Source of the DNA: CAVYPR01 sp963770505
Lineage (GTDB): Bacteria; Actinomycetota; Acidimicrobiia; Acidimicrobiales; RAAP-2
Assembly: GCA_963770505.1 (NCBI GenBank)
Contig: CAVYPR010000003.1
Span: 620,001 to 684,000 of the forward strand
Direction: 5' to 3'
DNA: 64,000 bases
Shown here: piece after piece, positions 36,608 through 45,433 of the stretch
Numbering within the stretch: position 1 is the first letter of the stretch
Layout of the letters: each line of letters begins with the position of its first letter
Notes under the pieces: generated by a model
The model's input: only the letters and a program-made list of their open reading frames with translations
What the model was told of the DNA's origin: nothing
Database searches by the model: none
Made by a program: the position numbers and the translations under genes

Positions 36608-38149
36608 TCAGCACCCTCCGCCGGGGTTCACGGTCACGGTTACCTCGGGGGCCGTGGCCCGGAGCGTCAGCATGGAGGCGCACCGGGCCGAGGTCACCGT
36701 GGCCCCTGTGGCAGACACCGCATAGCCGTTCTGATAATCGGCCTTCGGAATGACGACATCGGTAACGGTGCCCCTGGCAAAGGGCTTGCCGTCCACGGGT
36801 TGAGTGGTGAAACGCAAGGCGAACTGCCGCGAGGCTTCATTGAAGCCGTAGCTGGTGGGGGTGCCGGCTACGGCCAGCGGGTAGGGCCGAGTCAAGGCCA
36901 TGCTGGCCGCTGCCGCCAGCTGCCTCTCATTCGTCGATGCCGAGGACGAGGGGGCGATTGTTGTGTATTGCCAGAACATCCACGGAACCATTTCCGAGTC
37001 GAAACCGTTCATGTAGTTGTCGATGGTTGTCACGTTCGTCGTGGCCCCGAATTCGGTCACCAGCAGGGCGTCGTCGTTCTTGGTCGACAAGGCGATCGCC
37101 TTGCCCGTCTGACCCGGAAACTGGGCGAGGTACGGATGAACCGAGAGGGCGTTGTCCGGCGAAGCGAACGCCGGCAGCGAGGTTTGCCCCCCGTAGTCGA
37201 AGGTCAAGAACGGCTCGACGAAGATGAGGTGGTTCGGGTCCACGGCGCGAAGGGCGCGGGCCACCTTCGTGTAGAACGGGTCCAGGAGCTGCTGCTCGAG
37301 CGCCGGACACCCTGTCGTGGCCTCGCAGGTTTTGTAATTGGCCCCCGGCCAGGGCTCGTTCATCACTGTGTAGCCGAGAAGGCCCTGGTTGGAGCGAAGA
37401 GCCTTCGCTAGGGCAACCAGGCCGTCGATGTAACGCTCTTGGAGGCCGACACCCCCGGGACCCGGCTTATCGGCCCAGAAGTTCGCCCACACCACTTGCT
37501 GGGCCGGGCTTGTGAAGTACCCACGGGGAAATGGCAGCTTCGGGTTCGGCGCCCCGCCTGTCTGCGTTGCCCATTTCGGGAATCCGTCGACGCCAACGGA
37601 CGGCCCGTACTCATCCTGGTGCATGTCGAGCAGGACGTGGATGTGGTGAGTCGCCAGCAGGTTCACCATCTGGACGATCTGGTCGACGTAGGTGCCGTCG
37701 ATCTTTCCGGGCTGGGGCATCAACGCCTGGAACTGGACTCCCAAGCGAAGAGTGACGAACCCGCTGGCATAAAGGGCGGCCGCGTCGGCTGCGCTGAATC
37801 GCTTCAGCAGGTCGAAGGGCGGGTACTTCAACCCAAAATTGAGCCCGTGGGGCAGCAGCACCCTGCCCTCGGCGTCGGTCAGCCAGCGCCCTTCGTGGCC
37901 AATGAAGCCGCTGGGCTCAATGGCCGGAGTCGCGGTGGTTGCCGCCTCCGCCGGGGCGGCTGCGCTGGTGCATGCCAAGAGCAGAAGGATCGAAAGAAGG
38001 AGCGAAGCCGTCGCTTGCCACGGTCGGCGGAGCAGGATCTGGATGGTCCGTCTCCCCTCTCTCTGCCTGCCGCGTCTCCGGCACTCCGGCAGGGTCCGAT
38101 CCCCGGGCGCGCCGACGGTAGCAGATGACGCGTTGAGGTCGCCCAGCAT
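36608..38149 (-). CDS. Secreted glycoside hydrolase family 5, endoglycoceramidase-like
   Basis: About 513 residues from the ATG at 38149. A basic N-terminus leads to a hydrophobic export segment (TASLLLSILLLLACTSAAAP, about 47-67) that could be a signal peptide or, at the Cys, a lipoprotein signal. The catalytic TIM barrel follows: HGLNFGLKYPPF, VTLRLGVQFQALMPQPG, IHVLLDMHQDEYG, the acid/base Glu in YTVMNEPWPG (about Glu265) and the nucleophile Glu in LLVTEFGATT (about Glu366). LDMHQD and the C-terminal domain resemble endoglycoceramidases, which cut glycan from glycolipid. The start is uncertain because no SD-led codon lies closer to the signal. Confidence 0.85.
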   Translation of the reverse strand: MLGDLNASSATVGAPGDRTLPECRRRGRQREGRRTIQILLRRPWQATASLLLSILLLLACTSAAAPAEAATTATPAIEPSGFIGHEGRWLTDAEGRVLLPHGLNFGLKYPPFDLLKRFSAADAAALYASGFVTLRLGVQFQALMPQPGKIDGTYVDQIVQMVNLLATHHIHVLLDMHQDEYGPSVGVDGFPKWATQTGGAPNPKLPFPRGYFTSPAQQVVWANFWADKPGPGGVGLQERYIDGLVALAKALRSNQGLLGYTVMNEPWPGANYKTCEATTGCPALEQQLLDPFYTKVARALRAVDPNHLIFVEPFLTFDYGGQTSLPAFASPDNALSVHPYLAQFPGQTGKAIALSTKNDDALLVTEFGATTNVTTIDNYMNGFDSEMVPWMFWQYTTIAPSSSASTNERQLAAAASMALTRPYPLAVAGTPTSYGFNEASRQFALRFTTQPVDGKPFARGTVTDVVIPKADYQNGYAVSATGATVTSARCASMLTLRATAPEVTVTVNPGGGC

Positions 38150-38351
38150 GGTGCCGTGCGTCCAGTTCCGGTTGTCGAGGGTTGTCGCCGATCGCTGCTG
38201 CCCAAAGCGGCAATTCACCCGTTGTGCGGCGAAGCGGATCAGGCCACCGTCAAGGGCCAATGTCCGGACAGCCACGGACGGCTGCAGCCGACCCTTGCCG
38301 GCCCTCCCGCCTCCGCCCGCGCTCGCTGGCGCCAACCGGTAGCAGGTGGCC

Positions 38352-39512
38352 TCAGCTCCTCGACCGGGCCAGGAGGCCGCGGGCGATCACCAGGCGTTGG
38401 ATCTCGTTGGTCCCCTCGCCGATCATCATGAGCGGCGCGTCGCGCAGGTAGCGCTCGACCGGCAGGTCGGTGGTGTAGCCCACGCCCCCGTGGATGCGCA
38501 TGGCCTCGGTGGCCAGCTCGAAGGCCGTCTCGCTGGCGAAGAGCTTGGCCATGCCCGCCTCGACGTCGCAGCGCAGCCCGGCGGTCTTGCGCTCGGCGGC
38601 GTTGCGCGTGAGGAGGCGCGAGGCCTCCAGGCGCGTGGCCATGTCGGCCAGCTTCATCTGGATGGCCTGGTGCTCGGCGATGGGCTTGCCGAAGGTGGTC
38701 CGCTGCTGCGCGTAGGTGAGCGCCGCGTCGAAGGCGGCCCGGGCCACCCCGACCGCCCGTGCGGCGATGTTGATCCGCCCCACCTCCAAGATGGCCAGGA
38801 TCTGCTGGAGGCCGCGACCCGCCTCGCCCACCAGGTTCTCCACCGGGACCGGGTGGTCGACGTAGGCCATCTCCACCGTCTCCACGCCGCGGTAGCCGAG
38901 CTTGGCGACGTGCTTGCTCACCGAGATCCCGCCGAAGGACGGCCCGGGCTCCTTCTCCACCACCAGGGACGAGATGCCCTCCTCGGTCCGCGCCGCCAGG
39001 GCCACGATGGAGGCCCGTTCGCCGTTGGTGACCCAGGCCTTGGTGCCGGTGACCACGTAGTGGTCGCCGTCTTTGCGGGCCCGGCAGGAGATGTTGCGGG
39101 TGTCGCTCCCGGCGTCGGGTTCGGAGAGCGACAGGGCCCCCCGCCGTTCGCCGGTGGCCATGGTCGGGAGCCAGCGGGACTTCTGTTCCTCGGTGCCGTG
39201 CTCCATGATCAGCGTGGCCGCCATGGTGTGGGTGTTGACGATGCCGGTCAGGCTCATCCAGCCGTAGGAGAGCTCCTCGATCACCCCGACGTAGGTCAAC
39301 AGGTCGAGCCCGAGCCCGCCGTAGGCCTCGGGGATGGTGACCCCGAAGAGCCCCAACGCCCGCATCCCCTCGACGATGTCGGCGGGGAAGCGGTCGTGGC
39401 GCTCGAGGTCGGCGGCCACCGGGATGACCTCGCGGGCGACGAACCGCCGGACCGTCTCGACGATCTCGCGACGGACGTCGTCGTCGGTGGTCCGCCCGAC
39501 GGGGTCGTCCAT
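38352..39512 (-). CDS. Acyl-CoA dehydrogenase
   Basis: A 386-residue, full-length FAD enzyme: RFVAREVIPVAADLERHDRF, ALGLFGVTIPEAYGGLGLDLL, GALSLSEPDAGSDTRNISC with the FAD-binding motif, VVTGTKAWVTNGERASIVAL, and the C-terminal RIHGGVGYTTDLPVERYLRDA then MMIGEGTNEIQRLVIARGLL. The Glu of EGTNEIQ is the catalytic base of classic short/medium-chain enzymes. It oxidises the alpha-beta bond of an acyl-CoA, passing electrons to ETF. Divergent from the CoA ligase at 39576. Upstream in-frame sequence antisense to the ligase is not part of the gene. Confidence 0.93.
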   Translation of the reverse strand: MDDPVGRTTDDDVRREIVETVRRFVAREVIPVAADLERHDRFPADIVEGMRALGLFGVTIPEAYGGLGLDLLTYVGVIEELSYGWMSLTGIVNTHTMAATLIMEHGTEEQKSRWLPTMATGERRGALSLSEPDAGSDTRNISCRARKDGDHYVVTGTKAWVTNGERASIVALAARTEEGISSLVVEKEPGPSFGGISVSKHVAKLGYRGVETVEMAYVDHPVPVENLVGEAGRGLQQILAILEVGRINIAARAVGVARAAFDAALTYAQQRTTFGKPIAEHQAIQMKLADMATRLEASRLLTRNAAERKTAGLRCDVEAGMAKLFASETAFELATEAMRIHGGVGYTTDLPVERYLRDAPLMMIGEGTNEIQRLVIARGLLARSRS

Positions 39513-39537
39513 GCGAGAAGCGTACACACCGTGAGTG

Positions 39538-39566
39538 TTGACGACGATCTCGCGGTAGAGAAGAAT
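39538..39566 (+). promoter_or_regulatory. Possible promoter of the CoA ligase operon
   Basis: TTGACG at 39538-39543 and AAGAAT at 39561-39566 are 17 bases apart. If used, the transcript would begin close to the ligase ATG, leaving little or no leader for a start at 39576 and a short one for a start at 39591. Confidence 0.35.
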
Positions 39567-39575
39567 GTTCTCGCC

Positions 39576-41088
39576 ATGGGAGCTGGTCCGATGCACGGTG
39601 GCCTCGAGCGCGCCGCGGGCCGATTCGGCGACCGCGCCGCCGTCCGGGCGGGCGACCGCTCCTGGTCCTTCGTGGAGCTGGACCGGCGGGCCAACGGCCT
39701 GGCCCAGCTCCTCGCCGACCGGGGGGTGGGCGCCGGCGACCGGGTGGCGATCATGATGGCCAACCGGGTCGACTTCCTCGAGGCCGTGCACGCCGTCAGC
39801 AAGCTGGGTGCGGCGTCGGTGCTGGTGAGCCCGGCGTGGAAGGCGGCCGAGGTCGGCCACGCGCTGGCCGTGACCGAGCCGGTCCACGCCGTGGCCGACG
39901 CCGAGGGGGCCGTGGTCCTGGGCGGGTGCCTGGCGGACGGGGACGTCACCGACATCGACGACCCGGCGTGCACGTTCGAGGCGAGCCCCGGCCACCCCGG
40001 CGACGGCCCGGCGTCCGGGACAGCCGAGGCCGTGCTGGTCTTCAGCTCCGGCACCACCGGCCTGCCCAAGGCGGTGCGCCACACCCACCGGTCGATCGGC
40101 CACGCCACGGCGCACTGGTGCACCGCCCTCGGCCTCGGCGCCGACGACCGGTTCCAGGTGGCCACGCCGCCCTCGCACATCCTGGGCCTGCTCAACCTCC
40201 TGGCCGCCTGCTCGGCGGGGGCCACGGTCCGCCTGCACCGCCGGTTCGACCTCGACGAGGTGCTGGCCCGGATCGAAGAAGAACAGATGACGCTCGAGAT
40301 GGCCGTGGCCCCGATCGCCCTGGCCATGGCCAACCACCCCCGCCTGGAGGAGTTCGACCTCTCCTCGCTGCGCTACATCATGTGGGGGGCGACCCCGGTG
40401 GCCGAGCACGTGGCCGGGGTGGTCACCGAGCGCACCGGGGTGCGCTGGCTCCCCGCCTACGGCGCCAGCGAGGTGCCGGTGATCGCCGCCAATCCGGTGG
40501 GCCGGCCCGACGAGTGGCGGCTCGACTCGGCGGGGCTGGCGCCCGAGGGCGTGTCGCTGCGCGTGGCCGGCATCGCCGACGGCGCGGTGCTTGGAACCCG
40601 GCGGGGTGGGGGAGATCCAGGTCCGCTCGCCCTCGGCCATGGCCGGCTACCTGCCCGACGCGGAGACTTCTCAGGCGTTCAGCGACGGCTGGTACCGCAC
40701 GGGCGACGTCGGGTGGCTCGAGCCCGAGGGTTGGGTGCACCTCACCGACCGGGTGAAGGAGATGATCAAGGTCCGGGGGTTCCAGGTGGCGCCGGCCGAG
40801 CTCGAGGCCGTGCTGCACGAGCACCCGGCGGTCGTCGACTGCGCCGTCTTCGGCGTCGACGACGAGCTGGCCGGGGAGGTGCCGGTGGCCGCCGTGCAGC
40901 TCGATCCGGCGGTGCCGCTGGCCGACGGCGAGCTGGAGCGGCTGGTGGCCGAGCGGCTGGCCACCTACAAGCAGCTCCGCCACGTCGTCGTGGTGGACGC
41001 CGTCCCCCGGCTGCCGTCGGGCAAGGTGCTCCGACGGACGCTGCGCGACCAGTGGGCCCCGGCCTTGAGCGGATCGGCGCCCGGCTGA
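39576..41088 (+). CDS. AMP-dependent acyl-CoA synthetase, one frameshift
   Basis: The first frame (ATG 39576 or 39591) gives MHGGLERAAGRFGDRAAV, the P-loop LVFSSGTTGLPKAVRHTH and WLPAYGASEVPVIAANPVG. At about 40590 the frame breaks and the next carries EPGGVGEIQVRSPSAMAGYL, GWYRTGDVGWLEPEGW, MIKVRGFQVAPAELEAVL and the catalytic Lys in RLPSGKVLRRTL. The string GTGCTTGGAA at about 40584-40593 has one T more than the expected GTGCTGGAA, and the span is one base over a multiple of three. Otherwise complete (about 500 residues). Activates an acid to its CoA ester; the stop overlaps the next gene by one base. Confidence 0.87.
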
Positions 41089-42128
41089 TGGACGTCCGGC
41101 TCTCGCCCGAGCAGCGCCAGCTGCGCGACACCGCGGCCGCAGGTGGCCGACCGCCTCGGCCCCCACGCCGTGGGCGAGCTCGACGACGGCCAGCGCGCCG
41201 GACGCCTGGAGGCGGCCGTGGCCGAGGCGGGATGGCGCGAGCTGCGGACGCCGGCCGACGACGGCCGGCCCCTGGCCTCGGGGGTGGAGGTGGCCCTGGT
41301 CGCCGAGGAGCTCGCCCGGGGCCTGGCCGACGTCGCCTTCACCGGACCCACCCTGGCCGCCGAGCTGCGGCGGCTGGCCGGCGGGCCGCCGGCCCCCGGA
41401 GCCGAGACCGTGGCCCTCGACACCGGCCTGTCCTCCCCGGCCCGGGTGGTCGACGGCCTGGCCCCCCAGATGGTGGCGGTCGACGCCGCCGGGGCCGACG
41501 CGGCGCTGGTGCTGGTGCCGGCGTCCGACGGCCACCTGCTGGCCGAGGTGGGCCTCGGACCGCTCGGGCCCTCCCTCGACCTGACGCGCCCGAGCGCGGC
41601 GGGCGACGCCACCGGGGGGCTGCTGCGGGCCGTCGGGGGGCGCGGGCCCTCTCCCACGAGGACCTGGTGGCCTGGACGGCCCTGGGCCTGGCCGTCTCGG
41701 CCGCCGACCTGGTCGGGGTGATGCGCGGCGCCGTGGCCCTCGCCCGCGACTACGCCACCGAGCGCCGCCAGTTCGGCCAGCCGGTCGGCGCCTTCCAGGC
41801 CGTCCAGCACCTGTTGGCCGACGCCTTCGTGGCCACCGAGGGCGCCCGCAGCGCCGCCCTCCACGCCGCCTGGGCCGTCGATGCGTGCCCGGCGCCCGAG
41901 GCGCTGGCCGCGGCGGCGGCCGCCAAGGCCTACTGCGCGCGGGCCGCCCGGGCGGTCTGCGAGACCGCGGTGCAGGTCCACGGGGGGGTCGGCAACACCT
42001 GGGAGTGCCTGGCCCACGTCTACCTGCGCCGGGCGCTGCTCTCCGTCGACCTCCTCGGCGGGGTGGAGGCCAACCTCGAGCGGGTGCTGGTGCACGAGGG
42101 GATCGGGGGCGACCGTGGACTTCGGTGA
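41088..42128 (+). CDS. Acyl-CoA dehydrogenase (FadE-like, partner type), two compensating frameshifts
   Basis: It opens MDVRLSPEQRQLRDTAA, changes frame near 41145 to QVADRLGPHAVGELDDGQ and GVEVALVAEELARGLADV, and returns to the first frame near 41640 as LSHEDLVAWTALGLAVSAAD, YATERRQFGQPVGAFQAVQH and VQVHGGVGNTWECLAHVYLR. The net length is a multiple of three, so one gain and one loss are implied. It is shorter and lacks the usual catalytic Glu loop at the end, like the non-catalytic or partner chain of heteromeric actinobacterial dehydrogenases. It overlaps the next dehydrogenase by 14 bases, consistent with an alpha2-beta2 pair. Confidence 0.82.
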   Translation: MDVRLSPEQRQLRDTAAAGGRPPRPPRRGRARRRPARRTPGGGRGRGGMARAADAGRRRPAPGLGGGGGPGRRGARPGPGRRRLHRTHPGRRAAAAGRRAAGPRSRDRGPRHRPVLPGPGGRRPGPPDGGGRRRRGRRGAGAGAGVRRPPAGRGGPRTARALPRPDAPERGGRRHRGAAAGRRGARALSHEDLVAWTALGLAVSAADLVGVMRGAVALARDYATERRQFGQPVGAFQAVQHLLADAFVATEGARSAALHAAWAVDACPAPEALAAAAAAKAYCARAARAVCETAVQVHGGVGNTWECLAHVYLRRALLSVDLLGGVEANLERVLVHEGIGGDRGLR

Positions 42129-43245
42129 CTCGGCGGACGAGCGGGCGTTCCGGCTCCGCCTGCGGTCCTGGCTGGAGGAGCACAACCCCGGGCTGCCCCC
42201 GTCGTCGACCGACGACGAGTACTGGGCGGGGATGGCCGCCTGGCACCGGTCGCTCTACGACGCCGGCTTCTTCGGCCTCTCCTGGCCGACGGCCATCGGC
42301 GGCCACGGGCTGCCCAACGTCTACGACGCCATCGTCGACGACGAGCTGGCCTCGGCCGGGGCGCCGCCCCGGCCGAGCCTCGGCTACCTCGTCCGGGGGA
42401 TCCTCGAGCACGGCCGCGACGAGGTGGCGGCGCGCTTTCTCCCGGGCATCGTGAACGGCCGGGCGCGCTGGTGCCAGGGGTTCAGCGAGCCCGACGCCGG
42501 GTCCGACCTCGCCTCGCTGCGCACCCGGGCCGAGCGCCACGGCGACGACTACGTGGTCACCGGCCACAAGATCTGGACCAGCTACTCCGATGAGGCAGAG
42601 TGGTGCCTCTTGCTGGCCCGCACCGACCACCATGTGCCCCCGCACCAGGGGATCTCGGCCTTCGCCCTGGCCATGGACCAGCCGGGGGTGGAGCGCCGGC
42701 CCCTGCGCATGGCCAACGGCGTCACCAAGGAGTTCGGCGAGGTGGTCCTCGACGGGGCCCGGGTGCCGGCCGCCGACATGGTCGGCGAGCCCGGCGAGGG
42801 CTGGGCCCTGGCCATGACGGTGGTGTCGCACGAGCGCGAGCCCGGTGAGCTCGGCTACGTCGCCCGCTACCGCAAGCAGGTGCTGGACCTGCTGGAGCGG
42901 GTCCGCAAGGAGCCCGACGCCTACGACACCGACCAGCGGCGCCAGCTGGGGTGGGCGGTGGTCGAGTGCGAGATGCTCCGCCACCACGTCAGCCGGCGGC
43001 TCTCCGACCAGCTCGACGGCGTCACCCACGGCCCGGAGGGGTCGGTCGACAAGCTGCTCATGACCGAGGTCGAACAGGCCGTCGGCCACGCCGGCCTGGC
43101 CGTCGGAGGGACCGGCGCCGGCGGCGGGGACGACACGTGGCTCAAGGTCTACCTCTACAGCCGGGCGCAGAGCGTCATGGGCGGGACCTCACAGATCCAG
43201 CGCAACCTGGTGGCCCGCCGCATCCTGGGGCTCCCGGTCCGATGA
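42115..43245 (+). CDS. Acyl-CoA dehydrogenase (FadE-like)
   Basis: A 376-residue enzyme from a GTG at 42115: LRLRSWLEEHNPGLPP, LYDAGFFGLSWPTAIGGHGL, RWCQGFSEPDAGSDLASLRT, YVVTGHKIWTSYSDEAEWCL and the end SVMGGTSQIQRNLVARRILG. The FAD loop and EPDAGSDL motif are intact, while EGT near the C-terminus is GGT, as in FadE chains whose base lies elsewhere. Together with the preceding shorter dehydrogenase it resembles steroid side-chain type heteromers, which act on bulky acyl-CoAs. Overlaps both neighbours (ATGA with the crotonase gene). Confidence 0.9.
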   Translation: MDFGDSADERAFRLRLRSWLEEHNPGLPPSSTDDEYWAGMAAWHRSLYDAGFFGLSWPTAIGGHGLPNVYDAIVDDELASAGAPPRPSLGYLVRGILEHGRDEVAARFLPGIVNGRARWCQGFSEPDAGSDLASLRTRAERHGDDYVVTGHKIWTSYSDEAEWCLLLARTDHHVPPHQGISAFALAMDQPGVERRPLRMANGVTKEFGEVVLDGARVPAADMVGEPGEGWALAMTVVSHEREPGELGYVARYRKQVLDLLERVRKEPDAYDTDQRRQLGWAVVECEMLRHHVSRRLSDQLDGVTHGPEGSVDKLLMTEVEQAVGHAGLAVGGTGAGGGDDTWLKVYLYSRAQSVMGGTSQIQRNLVARRILGLPVR

Positions 43246-44048
43246 GCACCTACGACGTGGGGCCGCACATCGAGGTCGAGTCCGACGGCGCCGTGCGCAT
43301 CGTCCGCCTCAACCGCCCCGAGCAGCTCAACGCCACCAACCACGAGCTCCACCAGGGCCTGGCCGCGCTCTTCCCCCAGGTCGACGCGGACGACGAGGCG
43401 CGGGCCCTGGTGCTCACCGGCAACGGCCGGGCCTTCTCGGCCGGCGGCGACTTCTCCTACCTCGACGAGCTCGCCCGCGACCCCGCCCTGCGGCGGGAGT
43501 CGCTCACCCACGGCCGCCAGATCGTGGCCGGGATGGTGGCCTGCCGGGTCCCGGTGGTGGCGGCCGTCAACGGCCCGGCCGTCGGGCTGGGCTGCAGCCT
43601 GGTGGCCCTCTCGGACATCGTCTTCATGGCCGAGAGCGCCCACCTGGCCGACCCGCACGTCCTCGTCGGCCTGGTGGCGGCCGACGGCGGCCCCGTCACC
43701 TGGCCGCTCCTGGTCAGCCTGCAGCTGGCCAAGGAGTACGCCCTCACCGGTGACCGGATCCCCGCCGCCCGGGCCGCTGAGATCGGCCTGGCCAACCACG
43801 TCTGCCCCGATACCGAGGTGCTGCCCCAGGCGCTGGCCTGCGCGCAGCGCATCGCCGCCCTGCCCCGCCGGGCCGTCGAGGACACCAAGCGGATCCTGAA
43901 CCTCCATCTCGAGCGGGCCGTGCTGGCCACGCTCGACTTCGCCCTCACCGCCGAGGACCGGTCGTTCACCTCCCCCGAGCTCCGGGCCAACCTCGACCGC
44001 CTGACGGCCAGGTCAGAGGGGTCGGACGGCCCGCCGGAGGGGTCGTGA
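43242..44048 (+). CDS. Enoyl-CoA hydratase/isomerase (crotonase) family protein
   Basis: A 268-residue crotonase-fold protein. VRIVRLNRPEQLNATNHELH and NGRAFSAGGDFSYL (oxyanion-hole, near 62-74) are standard, as is VVAAVNGPAVGLGCSLVALSD. At the first catalytic position the usual Pro-Glu is Pro-His (ADPHVLVGL, His139), while the second Glu is kept (LAKEYALTGDRI, Glu165). Loss of the first Glu makes simple hydration doubtful and suggests isomerase, hydrolase or another crotonase reaction. Last gene of the ligase, dehydrogenase, dehydrogenase, crotonase operon. Confidence 0.88.
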   Translation: MSTYDVGPHIEVESDGAVRIVRLNRPEQLNATNHELHQGLAALFPQVDADDEARALVLTGNGRAFSAGGDFSYLDELARDPALRRESLTHGRQIVAGMVACRVPVVAAVNGPAVGLGCSLVALSDIVFMAESAHLADPHVLVGLVAADGGPVTWPLLVSLQLAKEYALTGDRIPAARAAEIGLANHVCPDTEVLPQALACAQRIAALPRRAVEDTKRILNLHLERAVLATLDFALTAEDRSFTSPELRANLDRLTARSEGSDGPPEGS

Positions 44049-44099
44049 CGCCGGCCGCGGCCAGGCCGGGGCGCGGGGACCTGGAGTACGCTGGCGCCC

Positions 44100-44807
44100 A
44101 TGACGACGGACGAACCCGCCGCCGTACCGTCGGTCGAAGACGGCCTCTCCTGGCGTGAGCTGGCCGTGGCCCGCTCGCTCGACTCGGCCCGCACCCGGGC
44201 CGAGAGCCGGGTCCAGCGGTTCATGGACGCCGCCTTGGAGCTGGTCAACTCCGGGCTCGGCAAGGACTTCACCGTCCAGGAGGTGGTGGAGCGCTCCGGG
44301 CAGTCGCTGCGCAGCTTCTACCAGTACTTCGAGGGGAAACACGAGCTCCTGCTGGCCCTGTTCGAGGAGTCGGTCAACTCCACCGCCGAGTACCTCGACC
44401 AGCGGCTGGAGGGGGTGGAGGACCCCATCGAGCGGCTGCACCTGTTCGTGGTCGAGTACCACGAGCTGTGCCGTCCCGAGCAGACCTCGAGCCGCGACCA
44501 CACCCTGGCCCTGCCGGTGATGGCCGAGTTCGCCTGGCAGCTGCTGACCGAGCACCCCCAGCAGGCGGCCCGGGCCTTCGTCCCCCTGGTCACCATGGTC
44601 GAAGAGCTCCTCGCCAAGGCGGCCTCGGCCGGGGCGGTGCGCGCCGACTTCCTCTCGGGCCGGCTCACCGGCGTGGTGCTGCAGTCGATCATGTTCAACG
44701 CCTTCTCCTCCACGATCGGCGGGGCCGGCATGAAGGCCGACGACGGCGCCGCCGAAGAGCTGTGGGGGCTCATCTACCGTGGCATCGGGACCCCCGGAGG
44801 CGGCTGA
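44100..44807 (+). CDS. TetR family transcriptional regulator
   Basis: A 235-residue regulator with the helix-turn-helix at about residues 35-85: RVQRFMDAALELVNSGLGKD, then FTVQEVVERSGQSLRSFYQYFEGKHELLLALF. The C-terminal part is helical with LHLFVVEYHELCRPEQTSS. It lies 51 bases downstream of the crotonase gene on the same strand, so it is probably part of, and controls, the ligase/dehydrogenase operon. No palindrome could be fixed as its operator. Confidence 0.92.
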   Translation: MTTDEPAAVPSVEDGLSWRELAVARSLDSARTRAESRVQRFMDAALELVNSGLGKDFTVQEVVERSGQSLRSFYQYFEGKHELLLALFEESVNSTAEYLDQRLEGVEDPIERLHLFVVEYHELCRPEQTSSRDHTLALPVMAEFAWQLLTEHPQQAARAFVPLVTMVEELLAKAASAGAVRADFLSGRLTGVVLQSIMFNAFSSTIGGAGMKADDGAAEELWGLIYRGIGTPGGG

Positions 44808-44818
44808 GAAGAGCCGGC

Positions 44819-45300
44819 ATGGCTCGCGTGCCAGTCGGTGAGTTGAGCAGGCGGCGATTTACCGAGGCGTCCGGCGATGTGGACGTAGACGGTCGTGCCT
44901 GACGCCCGGCACACGCAAAGGATGCGGATGGATGTGGCCTGCCACCATCCTTCCGGTAATCGGTGGGAGCCTGACCTTCGGGTGCCGGACACGAAGGCTG
45001 CTGCTCGTGGTCCTCTCGGTGACTTGGCGGCTCGGGCCCGGCGGTTAGCGGCGACAGGACCGAGTGCTGAGGACCGAAGCCGCGTTCGACCCACTTCCCT
45101 TCGATGCCGACGCTGCCCGCGCTTACGGCCGCGTAAATGCAACGATTACCCGACCGGTCGCAAGGCAAGGGCGACTCGTGCGGTCAATCTGCTCATAGCG
45201 GCTTCGGCGTGCGCTGCCGATCTTCCCATCTATACGCGCAACGTCGACGACTTCCGTGGGCTGGAGGCATCGTTGACGTCATCGAGGTACTGCAGTTCCG
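44819..45300 (+). pseudogene. Dead toxin-antitoxin locus (Phd/VapB-like antitoxin and PIN toxin remnants)
   Basis: An ATG at 44819 gives MARVPVGELSRRRFTEASGD, the start of a Phd/YefM-like antitoxin that ends after 27 codons. Remains of a PIN toxin follow in changing frames: LRTEAAFDPLPFDADAARAY (about 45065-45125), then RKARATRAVNLLIAASACAA and DLPIYTRNVDDFRGLE (about 45160-45270), and GIVDVIEV in a third frame. The order matches the second half of VapC toxins. N-terminal toxin parts are not recognisable. Several frame changes exclude function. Confidence 0.68.
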
Positions 45301-45433
45301 TTGTTCTGGGATGCCTCCAGACCGGGATCTACCCGAGAACTTAGGTGAGGGTTCGGGCCGCTCTTCAGCTGCGGATTCGACTCTGCCAATGGCACAGCAT
45401 CACTGACGGAGCTGAGAGCACGATTCAGCTCTG

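Noticed and set aside
38352..40640. Extended 762-codon reading of the acyl-CoA dehydrogenase at 38352
   Set aside because: The N-terminal extension is antisense to the CoA ligase; the family N-terminus starts at the ATG at 39512.
38346..42128. A 1260-codon + strand frame upstream of and through the CoA ligase
   Set aside because: Its first 400 codons are antisense to a clear acyl-CoA dehydrogenase and have no protein signature; only the part after 39576 is coding.
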